Below are positions 25,821 through 34,027 of a DNA stretch of 64,000 nt, in pieces. The translations under genes were made by a program, and so were the position numbers. The stretch's first letter is position 1, and the number at the start of each line of letters is the position of its first letter. A model generated the notes under the pieces. It saw only the letters and a list, made by a program, of their open reading frames with translations. It ran no database searches and was not told where the DNA came from. The stretch covers positions 124,001-188,000 of the forward strand of contig CAJTLG010000002.1 of assembly GCA_910577395.1 (NCBI GenBank), given 5' to 3'. This DNA comes from an uncultured Vampirovibrio sp. (GTDB lineage: Bacteria > Cyanobacteriota > Vampirovibrionia > Gastranaerophilales > Gastranaerophilaceae).

Positions 25821-27086
25821 CTATATTTCAAGCGGTAAACTGAATTTAAATATTGTGCTTTCACCCTGAATGCTTTTAAAGCTTAATTCCCCAAAAAGCA
25901 CATTTGCAAGCTGTTTTGAAACACAAAGCCCGATACCGGAGCCTTCAGGGTTTTTATCCGGATTTTCATTAGTACAGTGTAAAAAATCTGTTATTTTTTG
26001 TGCACTTTCTTCATTGATATATGCACCATCGTTTGCTATTTCAAAATAATATTTATCCTCTTCAACCCAGGATGTAATATTTATAATACCGCCCTCATCT
26101 GAAAATTTTATTGCATTGCTGATGAGATTATATAATATCTGGTTAAACTTTGTATAATCAGAAACAATACTCACCTGCATTAAAACGGGTTTTATGGTTA
26201 CATTCTTTTTAGAGGCGGCACAATTAAAGATTTTAATCACATCCTCTATTGCACGTCTTGTTTCAAAGCTTTGTTTGCGGATAACCGTTTTTCCGTGTTT
26301 TAATTTTGCATTTTCAATTATATCCATTAAAAGATTTTTAAGCTGATAAGAACCTGTGCAAATATTTTCTATATAGCTTTTAACCTCTTCCCCAAAGGAG
26401 GCTGAATTTTTCCTCAAAAGCTCTGAATAGGCTATGATTGAATTAAGTGGGGTTTTAATTTCATGGGAAAAGCAAGTGATATTTTCAAGTTTTTCTTCAC
26501 CTTCTTTTTTAATGCCGTTACAAAGCTTTATCGTTTCAATCGCATTGATTATATGTACACAAAGATTTTCTAGATAAATAATATCGCTTTTTTCATAAAA
26601 AGTATCAGCCTCAAAATAAACATACCCAAGCTCTTGTTCCCCGTTTTTGGTATCAATTTCAAGAGGCATTATTTTATAATCTGGTGTATGGTTTATATTT
26701 GAAAAGTATTTTGCTATTTCTATATGCGCATTATACATATTCATGGCAGGAAATATAGAATCTGCCATATAATTTATGCTGTTATTGTTTTCATTTATAA
26801 AAACCTTGTTTTTACCGCCGGCAGAATCATAAATTACTATTGCCATTTTTAAAAACGGAAGAAAACGACCTACATTATTAATCAGCTCATAAAAATATTT
26901 ATCCGTATCTGCTGTTATATTTATATCATTGATACACTCAAAAACAAGGCGCCATTTTTCCTGGCTTTCAAGATATTTGCCGACATATGTTTCAAGCTCT
27001 TTTTTGTCATCTTCTTCTTCATTAAAAAGAAACTCTAAAATAGATTCGCATTCTTCTTGTTTTAAATTTCCCGTCTTAATAGTCAT
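25821..27086 (-). CDS. Sensor histidine kinase with GAF-like sensor domain
   Basis: A 421-residue soluble histidine kinase. The N-terminal part has a helical region, then a GAF-like domain (about 45-190). HisKA follows with H208 in CFSHEIKTPLNSIIAYSELL, then the ATPase domain with ILYNLISNAIKFSDEGG (N box) and EGSGIGLCVSKQLANVLFGE (G box). No transmembrane segment is seen, so it should sense a cytosolic signal. I start at ATG 27086, where AGGG precedes it; an upstream TTG is possible but lacks a site. No response regulator is adjacent, making it an orphan kinase here. Confidence 0.9.
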   Translation of the reverse strand: MTIKTGNLKQEECESILEFLFNEEEDDKKELETYVGKYLESQEKWRLVFECINDINITADTDKYFYELINNVGRFLPFLKMAIVIYDSAGGKNKVFINENNNSINYMADSIFPAMNMYNAHIEIAKYFSNINHTPDYKIMPLEIDTKNGEQELGYVYFEADTFYEKSDIIYLENLCVHIINAIETIKLCNGIKKEGEEKLENITCFSHEIKTPLNSIIAYSELLRKNSASFGEEVKSYIENICTGSYQLKNLLMDIIENAKLKHGKTVIRKQSFETRRAIEDVIKIFNCAASKKNVTIKPVLMQVSIVSDYTKFNQILYNLISNAIKFSDEGGIINITSWVEEDKYYFEIANDGAYINEESAQKITDFLHCTNENPDKNPEGSGIGLCVSKQLANVLFGELSFKSIQGESTIFKFSLPLEI

Positions 27087-27188
27087 CTGCCCTATGTCCT
27101 TTTTTGTTCTTGCTAAAACAATAAACAACTTTTGATTATAGTTTTAAGCGAAAATAGAATACAGATGTATTACCTGAGCGGGTAGTTT

Positions 27189-27929
27189 TTAATAATTACT
27201 CGCATAAAATAAAAAGCCGATGAGTAAATCAGCAAAAAGCAGACAAAGAGTGCACAAAATTGCGGATTTTGTGGTTGCATCCCCTACATTTTTAGCGCCG
27301 CCGGTTGTATTATACCCAACTGTTGCACAAACTGTAGAAATTATGCCGCCAAAGATAAAACCCTTCAAAACACTTATATAGATATCCTTAGTGTTAAACA
27401 TAAGCCAAACAGAATTTAAGTACCTGTTAGGATGCAGACTGATTGAAAAGTATGAAACCGCCATACCGCCCATAACGCCAATAAATTCAGCCAGTATTAC
27501 CACAAACATCACCCCAAATGCGCCTGCCGCTATCCTTGGTGCAAAATAGTATCCCACAGGGTCTACCCCAAGAACTTTCATGGCATCCACCTGGGATGTC
27601 ACTTTCATATTAGCAATCTGGGCTGTTATAGCCGTACCTGCCCTGGCACCTATCGCAAGAGCTGCAAACCCCGGGGCAATTTCCCTGATTAAAGCAACCC
27701 CTAAAAAGCCGCCAATATAATCTTCAGCCCCGCTCATAAGAAATTGTTTAGATACCTGTAGCGCAATAACAGAAGATGCTATCATTACAATCATAAGTGA
27801 TATACCAAGCGAATCAAAACCAATTTTTGCAGCCTGGGATACTACGCTTTTAAAAGTAACGCTGCCCCTGAAAAGGTATTTGACAGCATCTGCAAAATTT
27901 TGTACACATTGTCCCAAAAACAAAATCAT
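27189..27929 (-). CDS. mlaE: MlaE-family ABC permease
   Basis: A 246-residue inner-membrane permease of the MlaE/YrbE (DUF140) family, the channel part of ABC systems that move phospholipids between inner and outer membrane. Diagnostic parts: the long FLGVALIREIAPGFAALAIG segment, RAGTAITAQIANMKVTSQVD, AMKVLGVDPVGYYFAPRI, and the late GGIISTVCATVGYNTTGGAK. About five hydrophobic stretches are visible. The partner ATPase (MlaF) and substrate protein (MlaD) are not adjacent, unlike in proteobacteria. The start lacks a Shine-Dalgarno. Confidence 0.92.
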   Translation of the reverse strand: MILFLGQCVQNFADAVKYLFRGSVTFKSVVSQAAKIGFDSLGISLMIVMIASSVIALQVSKQFLMSGAEDYIGGFLGVALIREIAPGFAALAIGARAGTAITAQIANMKVTSQVDAMKVLGVDPVGYYFAPRIAAGAFGVMFVVILAEFIGVMGGMAVSYFSISLHPNRYLNSVWLMFNTKDIYISVLKGFIFGGIISTVCATVGYNTTGGAKNVGDATTKSAILCTLCLLFADLLIGFLFYASNY

Positions 27930-27963
27930 GTGTTTAATTATCGCAAAATATCGTAAAAAAAGC

Positions 27964-27992
27964 TAGATTTTTAATACTTTTTTATTTAAAAT
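27964..27992 (+). promoter_or_regulatory. Promoter of glycosyltransferase gene, leaderless type
   Basis: TAGATT (27964-27969), 17 bases, TAAAAT (27987-27992), six bases, then ATG 27999. No Shine-Dalgarno is present before the start codon. Confidence 0.5.
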
Positions 27993-27998
27993 AATGCA

Positions 27999-29579
27999 AT
28001 GCTAGTGATAAATTTTATTTTAGTTTTACTGTTTTTATACCTTATTTTCTATTGTATATACCTTATAACGCTTAATTTTAAGGCTTTTTGGAGAAAAAGG
28101 TACCTTAAAAATGAACACTACATGCAGCAGATGAACTTAAAAGAAAATAAATTATGTGTTGTAGTATGGGCAAACAGTAAACACAAAAGGCTTGAAGACC
28201 TTCTTAAATCTTTAAACAACCAGACTTATTCCAAACAAAATTACTCAGTACACGTTATTGTACAAAGAGAAAAAGATTCTGTTAATTTCCTCCCGGAATG
28301 CATATATGGCGCCATAATCCACTATATTGAAAATCCTGAATACTTTTCGAAAGACAAGGCTGTTTCAATGTTTGTTGAAAGGCTTTTGCCTGAAGATAAA
28401 TTTGATGCATTTGTATTTTTAGGGGCTGACAGAACAGTCGGTGAAAATTATCTTGAATTTGTAAACAAAAACATTTATGAAGAAAATACTATATTAACAG
28501 GCAGGCTTGATGTTAAAACTTCATCTGATATTTTCTTCTTTAAGTTAAAATATGAAATATTAAATGCCAAACAGCATTTTGTAAATAATACCGTTAATAT
28601 TGCAAGGCGTATGTTTGATTTAGCAAATGTAATTGACGGTAACAACTGCGCTATGACAGCAGATGTACTTAAAAAAACCGGGCGCATCTGTTTTGAAACA
28701 AGAAATGATGAATTAAAATATTCTCTGTTTCTTGCAAGCAACGGCTTAAAACCTTTATACTGTCCGTTTATGTCATCATATGTTGATGTTGAAAACTTTG
28801 ATGCAAGCACGGCCAATCTCTCATCAAGGTATTCTCTATTCAAATACTATATGCCGCTTTTACACAAAAAACCGTGGTATTTTATTGAATTTGTATTTTC
28901 AACACTGAAACCGGGTGCTCTTTTTGCACTTATCGTATATGCCGCATTACTATATTCATCATTTACATTTATCACAGGAATAGGATTAAAATATATATTT
29001 CATCTTGGTATTTTAGGATTAATAAGTACGGCCACAGGGATTTTAGCTTCGCGCATAGGTATAAAATCGTTAGGATATTTAATATTATACCCCGTATGCT
29101 CTTTTATGCTGAACTTTAAGGTGGTAACAAAAAAAATATCCTTAAAGGGTATCCAAAAACAAATACATGAAGATGAAAATGTAAATTCCGCCACGGTAAA
29201 CTCCCTTGTATCAGACGGCAGAAAAGATTTAATATGCAAACTTGACCTGGTATCCGAAGACGGCATGAGAAAGGTAGTCTTTCGCTTTAAGAAGAAAAGG
29301 TTTGTATCTGATGCGCATCTTAGGATGTATGATGCTATGGAGGATATTTCAAGAAAACTCAAAAGCAAGGGGTTCATTCTTAAGGTTTGTCAAAATTGCG
29401 GCCATTTTGAATCCTGTCCTGACGGCACGGTAGATTTACTTAAGGGTGTTTGTAAATTAAAAACAAACCCTGCTACACCGCCCGAGCATGCCGTGCAGAC
29501 ACTAATCTGGAATACCTGCAGCGGCTTTATGCCCCAGAAAATATCAAACATAATTAATGATATGACAAAAAAAGATTAA
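27999..29579 (+). CDS. Membrane glycosyltransferase, GT2-like, with C-terminal cysteine-rich domain
   Basis: A 526-residue protein in three parts. An N-terminal membrane helix (about 1-27) precedes a GT2-like domain (about 45-275) with VVWANSKHKRLEDLLKSLNN, FVFLGADRTVGENYLEFVNK and a NCAMTADVLKKTG acceptor-like segment. A pair of membrane helices follows (about 305-375), and then a cytosolic tail of about 150 residues. The tail holds VCQNCGHFESCPDG and a later NTCSGF, which I do not recognise. The GT2 part resembles processive or polyprenyl-linked transferases, but the DxD and QxxRW motifs of cellulose-type synthases are not clear. Substrate unknown. Confidence 0.7.
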   Translation: MLVINFILVLLFLYLIFYCIYLITLNFKAFWRKRYLKNEHYMQQMNLKENKLCVVVWANSKHKRLEDLLKSLNNQTYSKQNYSVHVIVQREKDSVNFLPECIYGAIIHYIENPEYFSKDKAVSMFVERLLPEDKFDAFVFLGADRTVGENYLEFVNKNIYEENTILTGRLDVKTSSDIFFFKLKYEILNAKQHFVNNTVNIARRMFDLANVIDGNNCAMTADVLKKTGRICFETRNDELKYSLFLASNGLKPLYCPFMSSYVDVENFDASTANLSSRYSLFKYYMPLLHKKPWYFIEFVFSTLKPGALFALIVYAALLYSSFTFITGIGLKYIFHLGILGLISTATGILASRIGIKSLGYLILYPVCSFMLNFKVVTKKISLKGIQKQIHEDENVNSATVNSLVSDGRKDLICKLDLVSEDGMRKVVFRFKKKRFVSDAHLRMYDAMEDISRKLKSKGFILKVCQNCGHFESCPDGTVDLLKGVCKLKTNPATPPEHAVQTLIWNTCSGFMPQKISNIINDMTKKD

Positions 29580-29626
29580 AAACCGGCACAAACAATCAGG
29601 TCTGGGTATAAAAAATATGTTTTAAA

Positions 29627-29658
29627 AAACCGCCTTATCAATTAAGGCGGTTTAATTT
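29627..29658. terminator. Bidirectional intrinsic terminator
   Basis: Stem AAACCGCCTTA / TAAGGCGGTTT with flanking A and T runs on both sides, between the glycosyltransferase gene (plus) and the Ycf23 gene (minus). Confidence 0.9.
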
Positions 29659-29675
29659 TTATCTATATTTGAACA

Positions 29676-30461
29676 CTATCTTGTCATAAAATGTTGGTTT
29701 GCTTCGTATAAATCTTTTTTGAAAGTATCTCTGTAAGCAATGGCACCAACAATCTTTCTAACTTCGTTTATCATTGCAATTTGTGTTTCCTGCTTATTAA
29801 CAGCAGAACCTACACCAACTGCACTTGCACCGGCAGCAAATGCTAAAGGTGCGGTATCAGAATTAACGCCTGAAGCTGACATTATCGGTATGCCAATGTG
29901 TCTTGCAATTTCCATAGTGTTTGAAATTGTTGTTTTAGCAAGGTTTAAAAATTCTTGCGCGCTTTTTGCTTTTTCAATAGCACCGGCTTTTGTACCTTCG
30001 GTTTGAATTAAATCAATACCTAAAAGTTCAAGCTTTCTTGCAAGTTCCACCTGCTCTTCAACATTAATGTTCCCTGGAACAGTAACACAGGTAAAAATAC
30101 CGTTTGGTGTAAGGCTTAAAGTTTCAAGCGTAATTTCATAAACATCATCAGCCCCAAATTCAAGACCTTGTTTGTAAAGCGCATCAAAATTACCTATTTC
30201 AATAGCATCAGCGCCCCATTGGATTGCCTTTGCAAGTTTAAACGGTTCAACAGAGGACACAAAAACGGGAAGTTTAGTATTTTGTTTTGCAGCCCTGATA
30301 ATTTCTTCTGAAGCTGCAACATCCACTGCACTTGCTAAGCCAAGCTGAGCAGCCTTTGATACATTTTTAACGCTTTCAACATTGTAATTATCAATGCCCG
30401 CAATAATCTTTACTGCTCTTCTTTCTCTTAAATGTCTTTTAAAAACATCTATATTTCTCAT
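29676..30461 (-). CDS. ycf23: Ycf23/DUF561 TIM-barrel protein
   Basis: A 261-residue protein of the DUF561/Ycf23 family, known from cyanobacteria and red-algal plastids and predicted to form a HisA-like TIM barrel. Seen: FKRHLRERRAVKIIAGIDNY at the N terminus, AAQLGLASAVDVAASEEII, LPVFVSSVEPFKLAKAIQWG, ADAIEIGNFDALYKQGL, LLGIDLIQTEG, and the C-terminal ASGVNSDTAPLAFAAGASAV then GVGSAVNK, which looks like a phosphate-binding loop. ATG 30461 has AGGAAAAGAA upstream; an in-frame upstream extension is not supported. The catalytic role is unknown. Its presence supports a cyanobacterial-lineage host. Confidence 0.85.
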   Translation of the reverse strand: MRNIDVFKRHLRERRAVKIIAGIDNYNVESVKNVSKAAQLGLASAVDVAASEEIIRAAKQNTKLPVFVSSVEPFKLAKAIQWGADAIEIGNFDALYKQGLEFGADDVYEITLETLSLTPNGIFTCVTVPGNINVEEQVELARKLELLGIDLIQTEGTKAGAIEKAKSAQEFLNLAKTTISNTMEIARHIGIPIMSASGVNSDTAPLAFAAGASAVGVGSAVNKQETQIAMINEVRKIVGAIAYRDTFKKDLYEANQHFMTR

Positions 30462-30579
30462 TTCTTTTCCTTTCATAAAAGCCAATAGAATTATAACACA
30501 CTTAAACTCTTGGGGCAATTTAATTTTAAGCCAAAAATGTTTTAATTTAAATACAATGTAAATTCGGAGTATTATTAGG

Positions 30580-31311
30580 ATGTACAAAACATTTAAAACA
30601 TATTTTTTGCTATTTACGGTAATTATTTTTTCCGCCCTTTCCATGCCCCTTGTGCAGCTTGACCCATGCCGGCAAACAGGTGCCGCAATTGCTGCAACAT
30701 CTGAAGAAACGGCAATCACAAGGGTGTATGAAAAAATAACACCTGCTATAGTTGCAATTGATGCACAACTGGATGAAGGTGTTTCATCAGGTACAGGCTG
30801 CGTTATTGACCCTAAAGGTGCAATTTTGACAAGTTCTCACGTTATAAATAAAGCAAAAAATATAGAAGTAACAACAGCAAACGGACAAAGCTATAAAGGC
30901 GAAGTTGTAGCTGTTTTAAAAGATAAAAATGACCTTGCTATAATAAAAATAAGCCCTAAAAGCCCTCTTCCTATAATATCTTTCGGAAACAGTGAAAATG
31001 TAAAGGTGGGGCAAAGGGTGCTTGCAATAGGGAACCCGTTTGGCTTTAGGGGAACATTAACCACAGGGATAATTTCGAGAATAGATTACCAAAGGAAAAA
31101 AATCCAAACTGATGCCGCAATAAACCCGGGCTGCTCCGGCGGGCCGCTTATAAACCTTGACGGGGAAGTTATAGGCATAAATCAATCCATTTATAACCCG
31201 GATAATAACCGCTCAAATATCGGCATAGGTTTTGCAGTACCGGTTAATTACGCAAAAGATTTTATAAACCTGACACGTGCAAAAATGGCCTCAGCCAGAG
31301 GGAGAAGATAA
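30580..31311 (+). CDS. HtrA/Deg-like serine protease without PDZ domain
   Basis: A 243-residue exported trypsin-like protease (S1C). A signal peptide or anchor (FLLFTVIIFSALSMPL, about 9-24) precedes the catalytic domain. The triad is complete: H87 in ILTSSHVINKA, D118 in LKDKNDLAIIK, and S186 in INPGCSGGPLINLDG. It ends just after FAVPVNYAKDFI, where PDZ domains of DegP/DegS begin, so it is a minimal form. The usual N of the GNSGGP loop is C here (GCSGGP). It probably degrades or processes extracytoplasmic proteins. It is divergent from ycf23. Confidence 0.9.
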   Translation: MYKTFKTYFLLFTVIIFSALSMPLVQLDPCRQTGAAIAATSEETAITRVYEKITPAIVAIDAQLDEGVSSGTGCVIDPKGAILTSSHVINKAKNIEVTTANGQSYKGEVVAVLKDKNDLAIIKISPKSPLPIISFGNSENVKVGQRVLAIGNPFGFRGTLTTGIISRIDYQRKKIQTDAAINPGCSGGPLINLDGEVIGINQSIYNPDNNRSNIGIGFAVPVNYAKDFINLTRAKMASARGRR

Positions 31312-31315
31312 GAAA

Positions 31316-31849
31316 TTATGCAAGCATATTAAAAATTTCATTAATATGTTTATTTGTTTCAGCCTCGTCTTTGTTAATACGTTTATTTTCTTCAATTTTT
31401 TCTTTATCAAAACCTAATGCATTAAATGTTTTTTCTCTTGTTTCATTAAATAGATCTTCAATTGTTTCAAACAACTTTGCATCACTAAATATAGGCCTTC
31501 CCAACTCTGCATTACCGCCCAAATCTTTTTCAACTCTTGCAATTATTTCATTGGTATAGCAATCTTCTACCAACGCATGCATACTATCATTTTTCTCTGC
31601 ACTATTTCCTCCATTAAGGTAAGCAAATCTTACATTAAAATTCATATGCTTGGGTGTTGAAACAGCAAGCTCTTTTGCAAAATCATTCAGTGCATTTATA
31701 GTATTTTTTTCTGCCTGTTCATTGCTATTTTTTCCAAGAGTAGCTATATGTTTTGCAATATTAACCTTGCAATCCTTTGAAAATTCGCCTTTCTGCCCTA
31801 TTGTTACATTACCTCTAAAATTCAGGTTTGATGAAATTGGATTTATCAT
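31316..31849 (-). CDS. Hypothetical protein, 177 residues
   Basis: A 177-residue soluble, mostly helical protein. The N-terminal NLNFRGN motif is of a kind I associate with many lineage-specific Vampirovibrionia proteins (a short N(F/L)xFxG leader), but that is recollection, not proof. Later parts, RFAYLNGGNSAEKNDSMHAL and EKIEENKRINKDEAETNKHI, are polar. There is no signal peptide or membrane segment. It ends four bases from the protease gene, in convergent orientation, and has AAAGGAGTAAAAGTTAA ahead of its ATG. Function not recognised. Confidence 0.6.
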   Translation of the reverse strand: MINPISSNLNFRGNVTIGQKGEFSKDCKVNIAKHIATLGKNSNEQAEKNTINALNDFAKELAVSTPKHMNFNVRFAYLNGGNSAEKNDSMHALVEDCYTNEIIARVEKDLGGNAELGRPIFSDAKLFETIEDLFNETREKTFNALGFDKEKIEENKRINKDEAETNKHINEIFNMLA

Positions 31850-31925
31850 TTAACTTTTACTCCTTTTTACCAATGCAACTATTTAAAATAGCGAACAAAA
31901 AATAATTTGCTACCCAACCGTCTCT

Positions 31926-31954
31926 TTTAAATATTTTTATTTTTGCCTTACTAT
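31926..31954 (+). promoter_or_regulatory. Promoter of HAD phosphatase gene, leaderless type
   Basis: TTTAAA (31926-31931), 17 bases, TACTAT (31949-31954), six bases, then ATG 31961. No Shine-Dalgarno is seen. Confidence 0.55.
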
Positions 31955-31960
31955 TAATTT

Positions 31961-32665
31961 ATGTTTAAAAATTTTAATTCCATATACTTGGATTTTGACG
32001 GCACAATCACAAAATATGATACATTAGGATTGTTTTTTTCAAACTTTGCAGGTCCAGGGTGGCTTGATGCGGAACAAGAATGGATAAGCGGTAAAATCAA
32101 TTCTAAAACCTGTGTGCAACGGCAGCTTGCATTGGTTAAAAATTTAACGCCTGAAAGATTTTATGATTTTTTAAATTCTATTGAAATTCAGGACGGTTTT
32201 ATTGATTTTTGTGCCGCAGCAAAAAAAGCCGGTAAAAAAATAACTGTCCTAAGTGACGGTTTCGATTTTTTTATATCTTATACCCTTAAAAGAGCGGGGC
32301 TTGATTATATAGATTTTTATTCAAATAAGCTGAATGTAACAGAAAAAAACGGAATATTGGAATTCAGTCTTGAATTCCCGAATGAAAATAGAGACTGCAA
32401 AGCGGGTCTTGGCAGCTGCAAATGCTCAAAACTTTCCAAAAACATAAAAGATGAAAAATTCATATACGCCGGGGATGGATTATCCGACTGGTGTATTGCA
32501 AGTAAATCCAAAATGTTGTTTGCTAAAAAAAGCTTAAAAAAACATTGCGAAAAAAACGGTATAAAATTCATTGAATTTAAAACCTTTTTCAATGTTTTAG
32601 ACTATTTGAAAGAAGGGATGGCAAACAATGCAGGATTTACAACAAAAAACATTGACAGAAAATGA
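31961..32665 (+). CDS. HAD-superfamily phosphatase, MtnX/SerB-like
   Basis: A 234-residue HAD-IB type phosphatase. Motif I is SIYLDFDGTITKYDTLGLFF with nucleophile D11 and D13; motif II/III regions are ITVLSDGFDFFISYTL and FIYAGDGLSDWCIAS. The organisation and length resemble MtnX and phosphoserine-phosphatase-like enzymes, so a small phosphorylated metabolite is the likely substrate. Its end overlaps the aminotransferase start by 38 bases, suggesting coupled translation and a shared pathway. The segment CKAGLGSCKCSKLS adds three cysteines in the cap-to-core region, perhaps a metal site. Confidence 0.8.
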   Translation: MFKNFNSIYLDFDGTITKYDTLGLFFSNFAGPGWLDAEQEWISGKINSKTCVQRQLALVKNLTPERFYDFLNSIEIQDGFIDFCAAAKKAGKKITVLSDGFDFFISYTLKRAGLDYIDFYSNKLNVTEKNGILEFSLEFPNENRDCKAGLGSCKCSKLSKNIKDEKFIYAGDGLSDWCIASKSKMLFAKKSLKKHCEKNGIKFIEFKTFFNVLDYLKEGMANNAGFTTKNIDRK

Positions 32666-34013
32666 GATAAGGGAACTTGATAAAAAATACTGCTCTTGGG
32701 GAGATACAGTCCATTATTCTAAAAACCCTAAAATATTCAATAACTGTGAAGGCACCTTTATGCTTGATGATAAAAATACCCCTTATCTTGACCTTCAAAT
32801 GTGGTATGCAAGCTGTAATTTAGGATATAAAAATAAAAAAATCTCAGATGCTGTTATTAATTGTTTAAATTCTATGCCGCAAATTGCCTCCAGATTTCTA
32901 TTTGAAAATAAAGTACTTTTAGCTTCAAAAATAGCAAAAGCTAACGAAAAAAGATTTAATATAAAAGGCAGAGTGCATTTTAACGTAGGCGGCGCCCAGG
33001 CTGTAGAAGATGCTTTAAAACTGGTTAGAAACTATACCGGCAAAAACCTGCTCTTTGCTTTTATGGGCGGATACCATGGAAGAACAATCGGCGCAAGCAG
33101 TGTCACCTCAAGTTTTCGTTATAGGGAAAATTTTGGCCACTTTGGGGACAGGGCTCATTTTGTACCATTCCCATACTGTTACAGATGCCACTATGGCAAG
33201 AAATGTGAGGATTGTAATTTTTACTGCGTTAAACAGTTTGAAAAGAATTTTGAAAGTGAATACAAATCCTTCTATGACCCTTCAACTAAAAAATCTGAAT
33301 ATGTAGCATTTATTGCTGAACCAATTCAGGGAACAGGCGGTTATATTGTACCGCCTATTGGATACTTTAAAGAATTAAAACGGGTTCTTGATAAATTTGG
33401 TATTTTATTTATAGCAGATGAAATTCAAATGGGATTTTACAGAACAGGTAAACTCTGGTCCATAGAGCATTTTGGCGTAAAACCTGACGTTATAACATTT
33501 GGAAAATCTTTAACAAACGGGCTTAATCCGCTTGGCGGTCTTTGGGCAAGAGAAGAGATGATAAACCCGGAAATTTGGCCTGCAGGCAGAACCCATTCTA
33601 CATACTCATCAAACCCGATAGGCTGCGCCGCGGGAAATGCTGTTATGGATGCATTTTCAGAACATAATTTTGAAGAAGAAATAAGACAAAAGGGTTTAAA
33701 ATTTTTAGATGGGCTAAATTGTTTAAAATCAAGATACAAAACAATTGGAAATGTTGACGGTCTTGGCCTTGCACTAAGAATAGAATGTACTAAAGAAGAC
33801 GGCATTACGCCTAATAAAACCCTTTGCGATAACATAATCGAAGAAGGCCTGAAGGGTGATTTAACCTATCTAGGTCAAAAATGCGGTATCGTGCTGAATA
33901 ACGGCGGGTATTTTAAAAATGTAATAACACTTGTCCCGCCTGTCACAATAACAAATGATGAAATTGATATGGCAATAGAGCTTATAGAACAATTATTTAA
34001 TAGATTTAACTAA
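32628..34013 (+). CDS. Class III PLP-dependent aminotransferase
   Basis: A 461-residue class III aminotransferase. PLP-binding Asp is D264 in LFIADEIQMGF and the Schiff-base Lys is K293 in DVITFGKSLTNGLNPLGGLW. GGYHGRTIGASS and IAEPIQGTGGYIVPP are also typical. A cysteine-rich insert, FPYCYRCHYGKKCEDCNFYC, matches a feature of the archaeal and bacterial 4-aminobutyrate/ornithine-like subgroup. Substrate is not defined. It overlaps the HAD phosphatase gene and is followed by an alpha/beta hydrolase 14 bases later, so the three may be one operon. Confidence 0.86.
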   Translation: MQDLQQKTLTENEIRELDKKYCSWGDTVHYSKNPKIFNNCEGTFMLDDKNTPYLDLQMWYASCNLGYKNKKISDAVINCLNSMPQIASRFLFENKVLLASKIAKANEKRFNIKGRVHFNVGGAQAVEDALKLVRNYTGKNLLFAFMGGYHGRTIGASSVTSSFRYRENFGHFGDRAHFVPFPYCYRCHYGKKCEDCNFYCVKQFEKNFESEYKSFYDPSTKKSEYVAFIAEPIQGTGGYIVPPIGYFKELKRVLDKFGILFIADEIQMGFYRTGKLWSIEHFGVKPDVITFGKSLTNGLNPLGGLWAREEMINPEIWPAGRTHSTYSSNPIGCAAGNAVMDAFSEHNFEEEIRQKGLKFLDGLNCLKSRYKTIGNVDGLGLALRIECTKEDGITPNKTLCDNIIEEGLKGDLTYLGQKCGIVLNNGGYFKNVITLVPPVTITNDEIDMAIELIEQLFNRFN

Positions 34014-34027
34014 AAATAAGGAACCAA

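Noticed and set aside
30462..30719. N-terminal extension of Ycf23
   Set aside because: It lacks homology and overlaps the protease gene's start region; ATG 30461 has a ribosome binding site.
32628..34013. Frame error at the HAD/aminotransferase overlap
   Set aside because: Both proteins have complete domains; a 38-base overlap is compatible with translational coupling.
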